NCBI GenBank assembly: GCA_017883385.1
Contig: JADGNQ010000001.1
Coordinates: 124,001-188,000 of the forward strand
DNA length: 64,000 bases
Direction of reading: 5' to 3'
From: Candidatus Sulfotelmatobacter sp.
Lineage (GTDB): Bacteria > Acidobacteriota > Terriglobia > Terriglobales > Acidobacteriaceae
Shown: in pieces, positions 54,705 to 63,613 of the stretch
How the letters are laid out: each line of letters begins with the position of its first letter
Numbering within the stretch: position 1 is the stretch's first letter
Translations under genes and position numbers: made by a program
The notes under the pieces: generated by a model
The model's database searches: none
What the model saw: only the letters and a program-made list of their open reading frames with translations
What the model was told of the DNA's origin: nothing

Positions 54705-56435
54705 TCAATGCGCCGACCCCGTTGGCGGATCCGTCTGCATCACATAATCCTTCGCCGCCCCCGGCACACCGTACTCATACGGCCCGTGATTCACCACCGG
54801 AGTCACCCCGCCAAAATTGTCGTGCGGCGGCGGAGTCGCCGTCGTCCATTCCAGCGTGGTGCATTCCCACGGATTGTCGCTGGCCTTCGGCCCCTTGAAC
54901 ATGCTCCAGAACAGATTGATCACAAAAATAAACTGCGCCGCAATCGTAATGATCGCAGCATAAGTCATGAACGTCTGCAACGGCAGCAGCTTCTGCTGGT
55001 AAGCGACTTCGGTGAATTGCGAATAGCGCCGCGTCTGCCCCGCCATCCCCAGATAGTGCATCGGCATGAAGATGGCGTAAGTCCCCGCCAGAGTGATGAA
55101 GAAGTGAACGCGTCCCCATGTTTCATTCATCATCCGCCCGAACATTTTGGGGAACCAGAAATAAGTAGCTGCAAAAATCCCGAAGATCGCCGCCACCCCC
55201 ATGATCAGGTGGAAGTGTCCGACTACGAAATACGTATCGTGCAGTTGAATATCAAGTATCGGCTGCGCGAGGAACGGTCCGCTCAATCCGCCCGAAACAA
55301 ACAGCGATACGAAGCCGATGGCATACAGCATCGGCGTATGAAAGCGCAGTCGCCCCTTATACATCGTCCCCAGCCAGTTGAACGTCTTGATGGCTGACGG
55401 CACGCCAATGCACATGGTCAACAGCGAAAACGCAAACGCCGAGTAAGGGCTCATCCCACTCATGAACATGTGATGGCCCCAGACCATGAACCCGAAAAAG
55501 CCGATCGACAACATGGCGTAAACCATCGCCCGGTACCCGAAGATCGGCTTGCGCGAGAACGTCGAAAGAATCTGCGACGCCACGCCCATGCCCGGCAGAA
55601 TCGCGATGTACACCTCAGGATGTCCGAAGAACCAGAACAGGTGCTGCCACAGCAGCGGAGACCCGCCCTTGTGGCCCATCACCACTCCATTCACCACTAC
55701 CAGAGGCACATAAAAGCTGGTGCCGAGATTGCGGTCCATTAGCAGCAGGATGCCCGCCGAGAGCAACACGCCGAACGCCAGCAGCCCCAGAATTGCCGTA
55801 ATGAACCACGACCACACGGTCAGCGGCATGCGCATCATGGTCATGCCCTTCGCCCGCAGGTCGAGCGTCGTGGTGATGAAGTTCAACGCCCCCATTAGCG
55901 ACGCAACGCAGAAGATCGCAATGCTCGTGATCCAAAGGTCAGCGCCAAGTTGTTCGCCCGGTCCAGCCGACGACAGCGCGCTGAGTGGAGGATACCCAGT
56001 CCACCCGTGCAGCGGCGCTCCTCCGGTCACAAAGAAGGCCGCCAGGATCACGATGAATCCCACAAATGTGGTCCAGAACGAAAGCATGTTCAGGACAGGG
56101 AACGCCATATCCGGCGCCCCGATTTGAATCGGCAGGAAGTAGTTTCCAAATCCGCCCTGCGGCGCCGTCGTGAGCACGAAAAACACCATGATGGTGCCGT
56201 GCATCGTGAGCAGACTGAGATAAGTCTCAGGCTTGATCTCGCCGACGAGTGGCAGCACAGCCGCCGGCCAGATCATGTGAATGCGCATCAACAGCGACAG
56301 GAACATTCCGACAAACACCGCAGTGAGTGCCAGAAAGAAATACTGAATGCCGATGACTTTGTGGTCGAGACTGAAAATGTATTTCCGAATAAAACCCTGA
56401 GGAGCGTGCGCGTGAACCGTAGCCGGGGTCGCCAT
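54705..56435 (-). CDS. ctaD: Cytochrome c oxidase subunit I (aa3-type)
   Basis: 576 residues from ATG at 56435, which begins one base after the subunit II stop; an upstream in-frame start at 56567 would lie inside ctaC and is rejected. Twelve helices. Haem a ligand in LTMHGTIMVFFV, CuB/Tyr cross-link motif FGHPEVYIAILPG, and the haem ligands VGHFHLIMG. The glutamate in GHPEVY places it in the A1 proton-channel class. It catalyses oxygen reduction with proton pumping. Confidence 0.97.
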   Translation of the reverse strand: MATPATVHAHAPQGFIRKYIFSLDHKVIGIQYFFLALTAVFVGMFLSLLMRIHMIWPAAVLPLVGEIKPETYLSLLTMHGTIMVFFVLTTAPQGGFGNYFLPIQIGAPDMAFPVLNMLSFWTTFVGFIVILAAFFVTGGAPLHGWTGYPPLSALSSAGPGEQLGADLWITSIAIFCVASLMGALNFITTTLDLRAKGMTMMRMPLTVWSWFITAILGLLAFGVLLSAGILLLMDRNLGTSFYVPLVVVNGVVMGHKGGSPLLWQHLFWFFGHPEVYIAILPGMGVASQILSTFSRKPIFGYRAMVYAMLSIGFFGFMVWGHHMFMSGMSPYSAFAFSLLTMCIGVPSAIKTFNWLGTMYKGRLRFHTPMLYAIGFVSLFVSGGLSGPFLAQPILDIQLHDTYFVVGHFHLIMGVAAIFGIFAATYFWFPKMFGRMMNETWGRVHFFITLAGTYAIFMPMHYLGMAGQTRRYSQFTEVAYQQKLLPLQTFMTYAAIITIAAQFIFVINLFWSMFKGPKASDNPWECTTLEWTTATPPPHDNFGGVTPVVNHGPYEYGVPGAAKDYVMQTDPPTGSAH

Positions 56436-56436
56436 T

Positions 56437-57243
56437 TTACTGTTTCTCCGCCTCCCGTGCCGCCAGCCACTTGTCAAAATCGTCCTGGCTGACGACGTGA
56501 ACCATGCCGTGCATCTTGTAATGTCCCAACCCGCAAAGTTCCGCGCAGGCAATTTCGTATTCGCCAATCGCCGTCGGCTTGAAGTGCATGTGAATGTTCA
56601 GCCCCGGAACCGCGTCCTGCTTGAAGCGCAGGTTCGGCACAAAGAAGCTGTGAATCACATCCACCGCGCGCAGGCTCAAATCGACTTCGCGGTTGACCGG
56701 CAAATACATCGTCCCCGTCACCACATCGTCCTTCGCGGCAGGATCGGATGTACTGAGTCCGACGGCGGCTTCGCCACCGGCCGATGGATCCATCAACTTG
56801 ACGCTTGTCTTGCCATACGTTCCGTCGGGCCCCGGATACCGGAAGTACCAGGCAAACTGCATCCCCGTAACTTCCACCTGCACCGCGCCCGCCTCGGCCG
56901 CATCAAAGCGCTGGCTCGCCCACACACTACTTCCCATCAGGTTCAGCCCGATGAACAAGACCGCGGTGAGTCCTGTCCAAACGAGTTCCAGCGTTGTGTT
57001 GCCATGAGAATACGAAACGGGAGGGGAAGAGGAATTCTCGCGGTATCTCCACACGATGTAGCCCAACCCGAGCTGAGCCGCCAGGAACACAACCCCCATA
57101 ATGATGAAGGTGAGAGCGAATTGCCGGTCAATGAACTCCGCGGACGCTGCCGCACCCACCGGCAGCCACCAGGTCTTGGCAACGAAGAAGTACGTGCTGA
57201 CCAGTGTGATTATCCAGATCAACAGCAGTAACGCGAGGCCCAC
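56437..57243 (-). CDS. ctaC: Cytochrome c oxidase subunit II (CuA)
   Basis: 268 residues: two N-terminal helices (1-25, about 40-65), then a periplasmic cupredoxin with the binuclear CuA ligands in CAELCGLGHYKMHGMV and an upstream histidine in VDVIHSFFVPNLRFK. No fused cytochrome c domain. The GTG at 57243 is supported by AGGAGG with 7-nt spacing; it lacks a cleavable signal peptide. First gene of the operon: ctaC, ctaD, subunit III-like, ctaE, subunit IV, small membrane protein. SCO and haem-A synthase genes are not in the window. Confidence 0.96.
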   Translation of the reverse strand: MGLALLLLIWIITLVSTYFFVAKTWWLPVGAAASAEFIDRQFALTFIIMGVVFLAAQLGLGYIVWRYRENSSSPPVSYSHGNTTLELVWTGLTAVLFIGLNLMGSSVWASQRFDAAEAGAVQVEVTGMQFAWYFRYPGPDGTYGKTSVKLMDPSAGGEAAVGLSTSDPAAKDDVVTGTMYLPVNREVDLSLRAVDVIHSFFVPNLRFKQDAVPGLNIHMHFKPTAIGEYEIACAELCGLGHYKMHGMVHVVSQDDFDKWLAAREAEKQ

Positions 57244-57544
57244 GCAAAGCCCTCCTAAACCCTAAGGACGATAACCCTAATGACGATACGAAAGGATTTC
57301 CCCACGGCTGCCGCCGCGTCCCACAACGCGGGCAACAGTCGGCGGCGAGTGTACCACAGCCGCGCGCAAATATAGCAAGCGACTTGCCGGGAAAGATCTG
57401 GACAGAGGAACCAGTGATTAATAAATCATCAAAATCCACACAGGACACGAGGATTCGCAAGACAAGACGGGAGTCCTCGTCGAGGCTGCAATTCCTCCGT
57501 GTACTCCGTGTCCTCTGTGGTTATTCTTGTTTTGTTGCGAGTCC
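57244..57544. other. Intergenic region between ctaC and the Asp-box protein
   Basis: About 300 bp. It should contain the ctaC promoter (minus), but I find no convincing -35/-10. The left end has tandem ACCCTAA-like units (57255-57280). A GTCC..GTGGTT-family repeat fills 57491-57527. No gene. Confidence 0.45.
57491..57527. repeat. CTCCGTGTCCTCTGTGGTT repeat
   Basis: CCGTGTACTCCGTGTCCTC followed by TGTGGTT, next to the stop of the Asp-box gene. Confidence 0.7.
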
Positions 57545-60500
57545 CTACTTCTCCGACCACTCGGGCACCCGCCCCGGAGTCCAGGGTGCCCCCGCAGCCT
57601 CCATATCCTTCTCAAGCTTCGAAAGATCAACCTCCACCAGCGTATGCAGCTTGGCGAGTTCCTCCGCAAACTCCCCTGCAGCGATGTTGTACGAATCCAC
57701 ATGTGACTGCGTCGGTTTCGCCAGCGAGAAGCGCTCCCCCTCCATCACCGAATTCACCCGGTCACCGATCGACGACGCCACTGGTTCATTCCGCTTCGCA
57801 ACCTCGACATCCCCCCGCAGCGCTCGCAGAATCTCGCGATTCCGCTGCTCGAGAACGTCCGCAACGCTCCCCAATTGCTTCTCGGCCGCTGGAGCCTCCC
57901 GCAGCGCCTCCCGAATCCCCTTCAGCCGCGACTCCACGTCTTCCGAAGTATGCAGCGCACCCGAAACCGCCCGATACAGTCGCGTTACTTTGCGCAGGAA
58001 TTGTTCTTGCGCGCCTCGGTCCGCCGCACTCATACCCACAGCGCCCTCGGTCACAACTTTGAACGACTGCGGCCCCGCCAGTTCCGTCACCACGCCGCTG
58101 GCCTTCTCAAAGAACCGTACTGAGTAGTTCCCAGCAAGCACGAGCGGCCCCTGGTCCGCCGCATCCGGAATGGAATCGTCGCCGTCGTCAGAAGGCTTCT
58201 TCACCTGCGGCGCCGGATATCGCAAATCCCACGCCACCCGCTGGAACCCCGCATCCGTGCTCCCCTCCACGCGCCGGATCGCCGCCCCACTCTCGTCATA
58301 CACTACGAAATAAACTTCCGGCTTCGCCTCCTCCGCCTCGGCACGAAGCTCGTCCTTCGTCGGATAAGCCAGCGTCTGATTCTTCTTCGCGGCGCCCTTC
58401 TCCGCCTCCTGCCGTTCTTCCTTCTTCGTCTTGACCTTCTCCTTCATATAAGCCGTAAACACAGCCCCATACGGCGGATTCTCTGCCGCATAAAATGCGT
58501 CGCCTTGAAACCCTTTCTTCGCCCCGCCCAGCGGATGCCGCTCCACATAGAGGAGAGCATCCTTCACCGGGAACACCGCGGCAGCCTGCTCCGTCGACTC
58601 CGCCTTCATCTGCCGCAGCGGAGTAATGTCATCCAGCACATAAAACCCGCGGCCAAACGTTGCGATCACCAAATCCCCTTCGCGCGCCTGAATTACCATG
58701 TCGCGCACCGCGATCGTAGGCAGTCCGCCTTTCAGTCGCACCCAGTGCTGCCCGCCATCGATGGTAAAGAACGCGCCGAACTCCGTCCCTGCAAACAGCA
58801 GATTCGGATTCACCGTATCTTCCGCAAACGCCAGCACCGGCCCGCTCTCCGGCAGATCCCCCGCAATCGAAGTCCAACTCTTGCCCGCGTCGGCAGACTT
58901 CATTAGATAAGGCTTAAAGTCCTCGTTCTTATGATTCTCAAACGCTGCGTACACCGTGTTCGCGTCGTGATTCGACGCCGCCAACCGGCTCACGTAAGTC
59001 GTCTGTGGAACCCCGGCGAACTTTTCATATTCCGTCCAACTCTGCCCGCCATCGTTCGTAACCTGAATCAGCCCATCGTCGGTCCCCACATACATCAGCC
59101 CTTCCTTCTTCGGAGACTCCGCCAGCGCCACAATATTCCCGTAAAACGAAGTCGACTGATTCTTCGCTACCGCATCCGGCCCCCATACCTTCCCCATCAC
59201 CGGCAACTTGTTGCGATCAATTTGCCGCGTCAGATCCCCGCTAACCGCTTTCCACGTGTCCCCACGATCGTCACTGCGAAAAAGTTTGTTAGCCGCAAAA
59301 TAGAGCCGCGTGTGCGAATGCGGGCTGACAATCAGCGGCGAGTCCCAATTCCACCGCAGCGGCGCCTCGCCCTTGCCCTCCAGCGGCTGCAACACCAGTT
59401 CCTGCCCAGTCGGCTTGTCATGCCGAACCAGCACGCCATATTGCGACTCCGAATAGATCGTGTTCGGATCCACTGGATCCACCTGCGACCGGAACCCATC
59501 TCCCCCAGTCGTTACGAACCAGTCTGAATTCACAATCCCATTCAAATTGCGCGTCCGCGCCGGCCCGCACCACGAGAAATTGTCCTGCGTGCCACCGCAC
59601 ACGTTGTAGAAGGGAAGCGCATTGTCCACCGCTACGTCATAAAACTGCACCGTCGGCAGATTGGCCTTGAACTCCCACGATTTCGCGTCATCCCAGGTCT
59701 CGTACATCCCGCCGTCCGATCCGAGCAGCCAATGCTTCGTATCGTCCGGATCGATCCACAGCGCGTGATTGTCCCCGTGATGATTCACCTCGCTGACCTT
59801 CCGCAGCGTCTTGCCGCCATCCAGCGACTCGCGCAACTGAACCGACATCACGAAAATGCGGTCCACATTCTTCGGATCAGCCACCACCCGAGCGTAATAC
59901 ATCGCTCCCTGATCAAACTCATTGCGCCGCTCCCAGGTCGCGCCCTTGTCGAAAGACCGGAAAATCCCGCCCTTCCCATCCGCCGCCTCCACGGTTGCAT
60001 ATACCACATTCGGATCAGCCTGCGAAACCGCCAGCCCAATCCTCCCCATGTCCACCGACGGCAGCCCCGACTTCAACTTGTTCCACGTGGCACCCGCATC
60101 AGTCGATTTGTAAATCGCGCTCTCCGGCCCGCCATCAATCAACGTGTAAACATGCCGCCGCCGCTGATACGCCGCCGCATACACAACGTCCGGATTCGCC
60201 GGATCCAGCGCCACGTCCACCACGCCCGTGTTCTCGCTGATCGTCAGTACAGCCTTCCAACTCTTCCCGCCGTCGGTCGTCTTGTACAGTCCGCGATCGC
60301 CCCCAGGCCCCCAAAGCGGCCCCTCGGCCGCGATGTACACAACCTTCGAATCCCGCGGATCCACCACCACCCGCCCAACATGCTCCGACTTCTTCAACCC
60401 GAGATTCTCCCAGCTCTTTCCGGCGTCGACAGACCGGTAAATCCCATCCCCGTACCCCACGCTCCGCTGCGAATTGCTCTCCCCAGACCCCACCCACACC

Positions 60501-60931
60501 ACCGAAGAGTCATTCGGATCGAGCGTCACCCACCCAATCGAATACGATCCCTCGCCATCAAACACCGGAGACCAAGTCGTCCCGTCATTCACGGTCTTCC
60601 ACACGCCCCCAGACGCGACCCCAACGTAGTACTCAAACTTGTTCTTCGGATTCACCGCAACCGACATCACCCGCCCCGAAGCCACCGCCGGCCCAATCAA
60701 CCGGAACTTCAGCCCTGAGAATGTGTCGGCAGTCATCCCGCCCTTCTTCTCGTCCTTCGGTTCCTCTTTCTTCTCCTCCTTCTTCTGATCTTTCTTCTGG
60801 CCCTTCTTGCCCGTAGACGCAGCAGGGACGGGCTGTTTCTTTTCAGCGTCACTGTCCTGCGCCTTCTGCGCAGCAATCGGCATCACGAACGACAGTGACA
60901 AGACGAGGGCGAAAATAGCGAATGGTTTCAT
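57545..60931 (-). CDS. Large secreted Asp-box (sortilin/VPS10-like) beta-propeller protein
   Basis: 1128 residues. Signal peptide (MKPFAIFALVLSLSFVMPIA), a highly charged Lys/Glu linker (about 25-75), then at least ten Asp-box motifs of the form S/T-x-D-x-G-x-T/S-W (VNDGTTW, SVDAGKSW, TTDGGKSW, STDAGATW, SFDKGATW, SDDRGDTW, TNDGGQSW, SADAGKSW, TIDGGQHW). These form one or two ten-bladed propellers as in sortilin/VPS10. The C-terminal 400 residues lack the motif and contain a charged coiled-coil-like tail. Members are often annotated as glycosyl hydrolases without proof. The ATG at 60931 has GGAGCG upstream. Function unknown; probably periplasmic or surface binding. Confidence 0.88.
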   Translation of the reverse strand: MKPFAIFALVLSLSFVMPIAAQKAQDSDAEKKQPVPAASTGKKGQKKDQKKEEKKEEPKDEKKGGMTADTFSGLKFRLIGPAVASGRVMSVAVNPKNKFEYYVGVASGGVWKTVNDGTTWSPVFDGEGSYSIGWVTLDPNDSSVVWVGSGESNSQRSVGYGDGIYRSVDAGKSWENLGLKKSEHVGRVVVDPRDSKVVYIAAEGPLWGPGGDRGLYKTTDGGKSWKAVLTISENTGVVDVALDPANPDVVYAAAYQRRRHVYTLIDGGPESAIYKSTDAGATWNKLKSGLPSVDMGRIGLAVSQADPNVVYATVEAADGKGGIFRSFDKGATWERRNEFDQGAMYYARVVADPKNVDRIFVMSVQLRESLDGGKTLRKVSEVNHHGDNHALWIDPDDTKHWLLGSDGGMYETWDDAKSWEFKANLPTVQFYDVAVDNALPFYNVCGGTQDNFSWCGPARTRNLNGIVNSDWFVTTGGDGFRSQVDPVDPNTIYSESQYGVLVRHDKPTGQELVLQPLEGKGEAPLRWNWDSPLIVSPHSHTRLYFAANKLFRSDDRGDTWKAVSGDLTRQIDRNKLPVMGKVWGPDAVAKNQSTSFYGNIVALAESPKKEGLMYVGTDDGLIQVTNDGGQSWTEYEKFAGVPQTTYVSRLAASNHDANTVYAAFENHKNEDFKPYLMKSADAGKSWTSIAGDLPESGPVLAFAEDTVNPNLLFAGTEFGAFFTIDGGQHWVRLKGGLPTIAVRDMVIQAREGDLVIATFGRGFYVLDDITPLRQMKAESTEQAAAVFPVKDALLYVERHPLGGAKKGFQGDAFYAAENPPYGAVFTAYMKEKVKTKKEERQEAEKGAAKKNQTLAYPTKDELRAEAEEAKPEVYFVVYDESGAAIRRVEGSTDAGFQRVAWDLRYPAPQVKKPSDDGDDSIPDAADQGPLVLAGNYSVRFFEKASGVVTELAGPQSFKVVTEGAVGMSAADRGAQEQFLRKVTRLYRAVSGALHTSEDVESRLKGIREALREAPAAEKQLGSVADVLEQRNREILRALRGDVEVAKRNEPVASSIGDRVNSVMEGERFSLAKPTQSHVDSYNIAAGEFAEELAKLHTLVEVDLSKLEKDMEAAGAPWTPGRVPEWSEK

Positions 60932-60962
60932 CGAACGCTCCAATTCATCGTGCGACTTGATC

Positions 60963-61002
60963 TGTCATCCTGAGGCGGGCGTCTTTTGCCCGCCGAAGGA
61001 CC
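60963..61002. repeat. TGTCATCCTGAGGCGGGC hairpin repeat
   Basis: Matches 53705-53744 with 2 mismatches in 40. It contains the perfect 7-bp hairpin GGCGGGC-GTCTTTT-GCCCGCC. A GTCC..GTGGTT unit follows near 61119. Confidence 0.8.
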
Positions 61003-61190
61003 TTTGCAACCTTGCCTGCATCGCCCATGTCGAATTACGGGCCAAGAAACCCAAAACCGATATGTATACAGCAATCGGACGACACAGCAAAGCAGACCTC
61101 TCAGTTTTCCTTCGTGAACCATCCTGTCCTTCGTGGTTTCCGCCTTTGCACTTTTCCGTCCGCACCCGGGCACACGATAGAATCTTCCTC

Positions 61191-61655
61191 ATGCCCGGCA
61201 AGATCCACGGCCACGAAACCCGCGACCTCAAACTCCCCAAGAATTACTGCTTCGCCTGCGGACCCGACAACCCCGACGGTATGCACCTGCAATTCACACT
61301 GGACGAGGAACGCAAGGTCTTCGTCTCCCGCTTCCAGTTAGGTAAGCGCTACACCGGCCCTCCCGGCCACTGCCACGGCGGCATCATCGCCACCATCCTC
61401 GACGACGCCATGGGCAAGGTCAACAAACTGCGCCACGTTGTGGCCGTAACAAAAGAAATGACTGTCGAATACTTGAAGCCTGTGCCGCTAGACACACCGC
61501 TGCACGTCGAAGGCAGGGAAGTCAGCGTCCACGGCCGCCAGCACATCAACACTGCCGAAATCCTTAACGAAGACAACGAAGTCCTGGCCCGCAGCAAAGG
61601 AACCTTCATTGCCATCGACCCCGAAAAAATGTTCGCAAGATTCGTAGAGCGCTAG
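61191..61655 (+). CDS. PaaI-like hotdog thioesterase
   Basis: A 154-residue acyl-CoA thioesterase-fold protein. The hotdog core shows GPPGHCHGGIIATILDDAMG (the PaaI active-site HGG with the following aspartate), plus an N-terminal cysteine pair in NYCFACGPDNPDGMHLQF that marks the small subgroup with this signature. ATG at 61191 gives the standard length; the frame is open far upstream, but that part is repeat-derived. It could hydrolyse aryl- or acyl-CoA esters; the substrate is unknown. It is on the opposite strand from the Asp-box protein. Confidence 0.87.
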   Translation: MPGKIHGHETRDLKLPKNYCFACGPDNPDGMHLQFTLDEERKVFVSRFQLGKRYTGPPGHCHGGIIATILDDAMGKVNKLRHVVAVTKEMTVEYLKPVPLDTPLHVEGREVSVHGRQHINTAEILNEDNEVLARSKGTFIAIDPEKMFARFVER

Positions 61656-61699
61656 CATGGGACGGACACTCCTTCCGTCGCCTTTACGTTGATTTGTTG

Positions 61700-61775
61700 G
61701 TGGGGCGCGGGCGCCCCGGGACAGAGTCTCTGCCTTTCGTGGCTTTCCTTCGTGTAACTTCGTGTCCTTTGGGTT
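61700..61775. repeat. GC hairpin and repeat units between thioesterase and pdxS
   Basis: Perfect hairpin GGGGCGC-GG-GCGCCCC (61702-61717), then repeat units (61738-61775) of the GTCC..GTGGTT family (CTTCGTGTAACTTCGTGTCC). The hairpin may terminate the thioesterase transcript. Confidence 0.55.
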
Positions 61776-61880
61776 TAAGAGTTCGCAGTCGTATGCTACC
61801 AATCCGCGGGGTTCCGCAAATCTCGCTCCAGCGTTAGAATGAATCAGGCCAAAACCCACCGGGCGCTCATCACCAAAGGG

Positions 61881-61921
61881 GTTAGCTGAGAGCTGACAGC
61901 CGATAGCTGAAAGCTTCGGGG
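61881..61921. repeat. AGCTGA simple repeat
   Basis: GTTAGCTGAGAGCTGACAGC followed by CGATAGCTGAAAGC, just before pdxS. The DedA gene ends with a similar CAGTCAGCCGTCAGCAGTC stretch (2018-2040). Confidence 0.55.
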
Positions 61922-61931
61922 AGTTCAATCC

Positions 61932-62852
61932 ATGTCCCAACACAACGGCAACAACACCAGTCTCCGTCTCAAAACCGGCCTCGCCGAAATGCTCAAAGGC
62001 GGCGTCATCATGGACGTCACCAACGCCGACCAGGCCACGATCGCCGAAAGAGCCGGCGCCGTAGCCGTCATGGCCCTCGAACGCGTCCCCGCGCAAATCC
62101 GCGCCGAAGGCGGCGTCGCCCGCATGGCCTCGCCCAAGAAGATACGCGAAATCATGGCCGCCGTGTCCATCCCGGTCATGGCCAAGTGCCGCATCGGACA
62201 TTTTGCCGAGGCCCAGATCCTGCAGGAACTCGGCGTCGACTACATCGACGAATCCGAAGTCCTTACCCCCGCCGACGAGTCTCACCACGTCGACAAGCAC
62301 GCCTTCAAAGTCCCCTTCGTCTGCGGCGCCCGCAATCTCGGAGAAGCCCTGCGCCGCATCGCCGAAGGCGCCTGCATGATTCGCACCAAGGGAGAAGCCG
62401 GCACCGGCGACGTAGTCCACGCCGTCAAACACATTCGCCAGATCGTGCAAGAGATGAAGATTCTCACCGTCCTCGGTGAAGAAGAACTCTACGCCAAAGC
62501 CAAAGAACACGGGGCCCCCTATGAACTGGTGCGAATCGTGGCGAAAGCAGGGAAGCTCCCCGTCCCAAACTTCTCCGCCGGAGGTATCGCGACCCCAGCC
62601 GACGCGAGCCTAGTCATGCAGCTAGGAGCCGAAGCCGTATTTGTAGGCTCAGGAATTTTCATGAAGGATTCGACAACCTTTGCGGATCCAGTCGAAGCGG
62701 AGAAGAGAGCCCGGGCGATCGTGAAAGCCGCCACGCACTTCAACGACCCTAAAGTATTACTTGAAGTCAGCGAAGACCTCCAGGGCGCCATGAAGGGCTT
62801 GGCAGTCGCGGGTTTGGACGAAGCCCACATGCTGCAGACTCGAGGTTGGTAG
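61932..62852 (+). CDS. pdxS: Pyridoxal 5'-phosphate synthase, synthase subunit
   Basis: Builds PLP from ribose-5-phosphate, glyceraldehyde-3-phosphate and ammonia; the 306-residue (beta/alpha)8 barrel forms dodecamers. Hallmarks are [31 protein letters not shown], the second lysine in [11 protein letters not shown], and [19 protein letters not shown] with GSGIF. The ribosome site is GGGGAG. Its glutaminase partner PdxT, normally the next gene, is not present: the next genes are SRPBCC proteins on the other strand. Confidence 0.98.
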   Translation: MSQHNGNNTSLRLKTGLAEMLKGGVIMDVTNADQATIAERAGAVAVMALERVPAQIRAEGGVARMASPKKIREIMAAVSIPVMAKCRIGHFAEAQILQELGVDYIDESEVLTPADESHHVDKHAFKVPFVCGARNLGEALRRIAEGACMIRTKGEAGTGDVVHAVKHIRQIVQEMKILTVLGEEELYAKAKEHGAPYELVRIVAKAGKLPVPNFSAGGIATPADASLVMQLGAEAVFVGSGIFMKDSTTFADPVEAEKRARAIVKAATHFNDPKVLLEVSEDLQGAMKGLAVAGLDEAHMLQTRGW

Positions 62853-62998
62853 AGCCGCCGTCTCGGCATCGGGACCTGAACACTACTCGGAAGATCGACG
62901 GCAACGTTTTCCCTCACAAAGTTCTCCCGGTGCACGGCACTGCGCGCCTCGAACCCCCAAGGCAGCATCGTCGCCGTGACACCCGGCCTTGCTTGGTT

Positions 62999-63508
62999 TT
63001 AGGTCCTCTCCGAAGTTCCGTCTTCGACGAAAGCTTCCAGCCAGCCGAGGACACGCTTCCAACCTTCGCCGTGGCTGGTTGCGGACTGCACGTTGCCGGC
63101 AAAGCCTTCCTGTCGGACTCGTACCAGGGTTCCGGTGCCGGATTTCTTGGGACCACTGGGGTGCAAGCCGTGAACCGTGTGCGGCTCCAGTTCCCAGCGG
63201 ACAACGGTCTTCAGTGGATCGTAGCTGCCCACCCAGGTATGCACCAGCAGACGTGGCGGGTCGACCTCGAGATACTCGCCCTCGACATAGAATGCCTTGC
63301 CGTCGGCGCCGACGCCGTCGCTACGCCATTTGCCTCCGGGGCGGAGATCCATGGTGGATTTAGTGACGTGATATAGACCAGCCTGTCCCCACCACTTCGG
63401 GAGTTGGTTGGGGTCGCTGATCGCCTGGAAGACGCGGGCCGGGGGCGCGGCGATGAAGATTTCTGCGATGACAGCGTTCTGATCGGGAGTGATGGTTGCG
63501 GTTGCCAT
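62999..63508 (-). CDS. SRPBCC/AHSA1-domain protein
   Basis: A 169-residue START-like helix-grip protein. An opening AVIAEIFIAAPPARVFQAIS (typical of the AHSA1/CalC/PF08327 group) is followed by WWGQAGLYHVTKSTMDLRPG, VEGEYLEVDPPRLLVHTWVG and the C-terminal EGWKRVLGWLEAFVE helix. AAAGGAG lies 7 nt before the ATG. It probably binds a small hydrophobic ligand, or is a stress-related protein; function is unknown. A second member of the family follows on the same strand, 105 bp away, so the two may be an ancient duplication. Confidence 0.88.
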   Translation of the reverse strand: MATATITPDQNAVIAEIFIAAPPARVFQAISDPNQLPKWWGQAGLYHVTKSTMDLRPGGKWRSDGVGADGKAFYVEGEYLEVDPPRLLVHTWVGSYDPLKTVVRWELEPHTVHGLHPSGPKKSGTGTLVRVRQEGFAGNVQSATSHGEGWKRVLGWLEAFVEDGTSERT

Positions 63509-63528
63509 TGGTGCTCTCCTTTAATGGG

Positions 63529-63607
63529 CTAGGGGCCAGGGATTAGGGGGCTAGAGATCCAGCACAGGTGGCGGATCCTTCGCCTGACCTCTGACCTCTA
63601 ATCCCTG
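63529..63607. repeat. TAGGGG/CTGACC inverted simple repeat
   Basis: GGGCTAGGGGCCAGGGATTA (63526-63545) and the opposing GACCTCTGACCTCTAATCCC (63588-63607) could pair imperfectly; between them lies the spacer of the two SRPBCC genes. Similar DNA is at 46468. Confidence 0.5.
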
Positions 63608-63613
63608 CTTTGT

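Noticed and set aside
56436-56567. Extended start for ctaD at 56567
   Set aside because: It lies wholly inside ctaC and encodes no conserved sequence; ATG at 56435 fits the family.
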